Part shown: piece after piece, positions 62,599-64,000 of the stretch
How the letters are laid out: each line of letters opens with the position of its first letter
How positions within the stretch are numbered: the first letter of the stretch is position 1
Source of the DNA: CALGLS01 sp047626155
GTDB lineage: Bacteria > Bacteroidota > Bacteroidia > Chitinophagales > Saprospiraceae
NCBI GenBank assembly: GCA_047626155.1
Contig: JBLHRR010000009.1
Span: 11,553 to 75,552, forward strand
DNA length: 64,000 nucleotides
Reading direction: 5' to 3'
Notes under the pieces: model-generated
The model's input: the letters and a program-made list of their open reading frames with translations, nothing else
What the model was told of the DNA's origin: nothing
The model's database searches: none
Made by a program: the position numbers and the translations under genes

Positions 62599-63690
62599 TT
62601 ATGAATCCACCAAAGCTCTTTCTCGTGGATCAAGCCCCAGCCACTTAATCACATTCCCTTCCCAGATATCCCGATACTGTCGCTGATTCACAATGTCCCG
62701 TTCCAGTGCTAAATCCAGTAACTTTCCAGGATAAGAAGACTGTGCATCACTTTCCATTTCGCCCAGCGGATAAGGATCATCCAGACCCATAATGATTTGG
62801 TCTGTCCCCGCCAAGCGGTTTACCATCATATCCAAGGAAACGGTATCATGAACTAAGGTGTCAAAAAATATATTTTTGTGGCCCACCGCATTTCGAGGGT
62901 GGACTTTACCTTCAAATAAATCAGGTCGTCCGTCAAAGGCTTGTATCCGTCTTCCCAGGTTGACATGTGCCAATTGGCCACCATGCGCAAAACAAACCCG
63001 GATGTTTGGAAACTCATTCTGATAGCCATTCAACGTGTAAAAATGATACGCATCTGCACATTGAGCGAGCATCCAAACGAGGTGGAAACGCCAAGCTGTA
63101 TTTTCTAGTTTGATAAATTTTTCTCCATCGTAAGGATGAATTTCTATCGCTAGTCCATAGTGATTGGCCAACTCCAAAATCGGTCTCGTTTCCTTATCGA
63201 AGATGCAGCGCCATGTACCAACAGAGTCCATATAATGCGTTGGCAAACAAAGTACCCGCAATCCCAGCTTTTCTACGCAACGTTCAATTTCCCAGAGTGC
63301 AGACTTTACAAAGCCGGCATGAACGACGAAACCACAGGTGAATTTATCTGGGTGTCTTTCCTGCACGGAAGCATTAAAATCATTCTGAAAACGAAGCACG
63401 CCTTTCATCTCCTCGTAGCGCAGGCCATTGCCATACAACTGCGACAGATTCAGAACAACCGCATGGTCGATTTTGTTTTTCTCCATCCATTCTAATTTCT
63501 CCTTTAGGAAGAAACTAGAATCTGTAACAGGGCGCTTCCATCCTTTTTGTAGCATGAACTTACGATCGTCATCTACCCAAAAGATTTCCTGCTCTTTCAT
63601 GAATTTTGGAATCTCTTCCGGATTGGGTAGGAGATGGGAGTGACCGTTGATGCGGTAGGTGAGGGGCGGTATTTGCTTTCCTGGAATCAT
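62599..63690 (-). CDS. Amidohydrolase, ACMSD-like decarboxylase
   Basis: 363 residues. Amidohydrolase-2 fold with the metal motif GHSHLL (16-21), EIHPYD (about 205-210), FAHGGQLAHV (about 243-252) and a metal-binding aspartate in GLDDPYPLGE (about 311-320). This matches 2-amino-3-carboxymuconate 6-semialdehyde decarboxylase and related enzymes. Together with KMO and RidA it suggests the 3-hydroxyanthranilate route of tryptophan degradation. Kynureninase, 3-HAA dioxygenase and semialdehyde dehydrogenase are not in the window. Confidence 0.85.
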   Translation of the reverse strand: MIPGKQIPPLTYRINGHSHLLPNPEEIPKFMKEQEIFWVDDDRKFMLQKGWKRPVTDSSFFLKEKLEWMEKNKIDHAVVLNLSQLYGNGLRYEEMKGVLRFQNDFNASVQERHPDKFTCGFVVHAGFVKSALWEIERCVEKLGLRVLCLPTHYMDSVGTWRCIFDKETRPILELANHYGLAIEIHPYDGEKFIKLENTAWRFHLVWMLAQCADAYHFYTLNGYQNEFPNIRVCFAHGGQLAHVNLGRRIQAFDGRPDLFEGKVHPRNAVGHKNIFFDTLVHDTVSLDMMVNRLAGTDQIIMGLDDPYPLGEMESDAQSSYPGKLLDLALERDIVNQRQYRDIWEGNVIKWLGLDPRERALVDS

Positions 63691-63889
63691 AGGTTTGTTA
63701 CTGAGCGTAGGTTTATATTGTTATATTTTAATTATGAACGAACTAGTTAATTTGATATGGACAAAAAGCGAAAATGTTTAATTATTGTTTTATAGAAGAT
63801 ATAACAATGTATTCACTCGTTTTATATTTCAATGCTTTTTCTTTAGGTTGTTACAATAACTAATCATCACATAACAAGATAATTGTTCG

Positions 63890-64000
63890 TTATACCGTAT
63901 TACTCTTATTACCAGACATATCATATAAATAGATATCCAGAATGACTGTATCTATTGGGAAACCATCCATAGGCTCACATGATACTACAGTAGCATTAGG
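63890..64000 (-). CDS. C-terminal end of a secreted HYR-like repeat protein (partial)
   Basis: A minus-strand frame open to the right edge encodes PNATVVSCEPMDGFPIDTV, then LDIYLYDMSGNKSNTV-stop. The VxCxPxDGFPID...DMSGN pattern resembles an extracellular HYR/Ig-like repeat. Only 36 residues are visible. The 199-base gap between it and the ACMSD-like gene start shows no gene. Confidence 0.5.
   Translation of the reverse strand, partial: PNATVVSCEPMDGFPIDTVILDIYLYDMSGNKSNTV

Noticed and set aside
1..64000. CRISPR array or integrated phage/ICE
   Set aside because: No regularly spaced direct repeats, cas genes, integrase, phage structural or conjugation genes were seen.

Overview
This is an AT-rich chromosomal stretch of a Bacteroidota bacterium, most likely of the class Saprospiria (Lewinella/Haliscomenobacter-like). 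The signs are type IX secretion (T9SS) C-terminal sorting tails on three secreted proteins, TonB receptors with CarboxypepD_reg domains, DUF4249 and DUF5686 proteins, lipoproteins with Bacteroidota-style lipoboxes, TAnnTTTG promoter boxes, and a kynurenine 3-monooxygenase with an ACMSD-like amidohydrolase. There is no prophage, CRISPR array, intact insertion sequence or plasmid region. The content is mainly housekeeping and envelope genes.

Layout. 1-2.9 kb: the end of a secreted protein, an ECF sigma factor gene broken by an in-frame amber codon, and a membrane/beta-barrel protein. 3.1-7.75 kb (minus): an ABC export operon (ATPase, two MacB/FtsX permeases, adaptor). 8.2-13.5 kb: a lipoprotein, a NrtR-like Nudix regulator, a lamin-tail T9SS protein, threonine aldolase, a small hypothetical and carbonic anhydrase. 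13.7-16.4 kb (minus): a bifunctional nuclease, then etfB-etfA separated by a repeat element. 16.9-23.7 kb (plus): TPR protein, thioesterase, large T9SS protein, DoxX-like protein and a polyamine pair (arginine decarboxylase, agmatinase). 23.9-27.7 kb: an MscS-type gene remnant, a DUF5686 protein and a thioredoxin. 28-33 kb: a TonB receptor with a beta-propeller phytase. 33.1-41.1 kb: two broken small genes, a serine hydrolase, era, a NadR-like kinase, a phosphodiesterase with a T9SS tail and a PaiB-like protein. 41.3-53.9 kb: a RecB-like helicase, tRNA-Leu(GAG), a TraB protein, a TonB receptor/DUF4249 pair, a membrane glycosyltransferase and lipoproteins. 54.5-59.4 kb: mutS, a GNAT protein and a two-gene ABC exporter. 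59.4-63.7 kb (minus): an AlbA_2/Schlafen-like protein and three genes of kynurenine catabolism. A partial secreted protein reaches the right edge.

The most unusual feature is the intergenic DNA. It holds at least six families of short palindromic, MITE-like repeats. A 130-bp element occurs three times, each just upstream of a gene and in the same orientation relative to it. A 90-bp element has perfect 11-bp terminal inverted repeats and a 9-bp target duplication, and it interrupts a small reading frame that reads through once the element is removed. A 120-140-bp family (ends TTCTTTGACAAA) sits between etfB and etfA and upstream of the NadR-like gene. Gene decay is also visible: the amber codon in the sigma factor, a one-base frameshift at 35.57 kb and the MscS remnant. 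I found no clearly new multi-gene system; the repeat families are the best candidates for undescribed biology.
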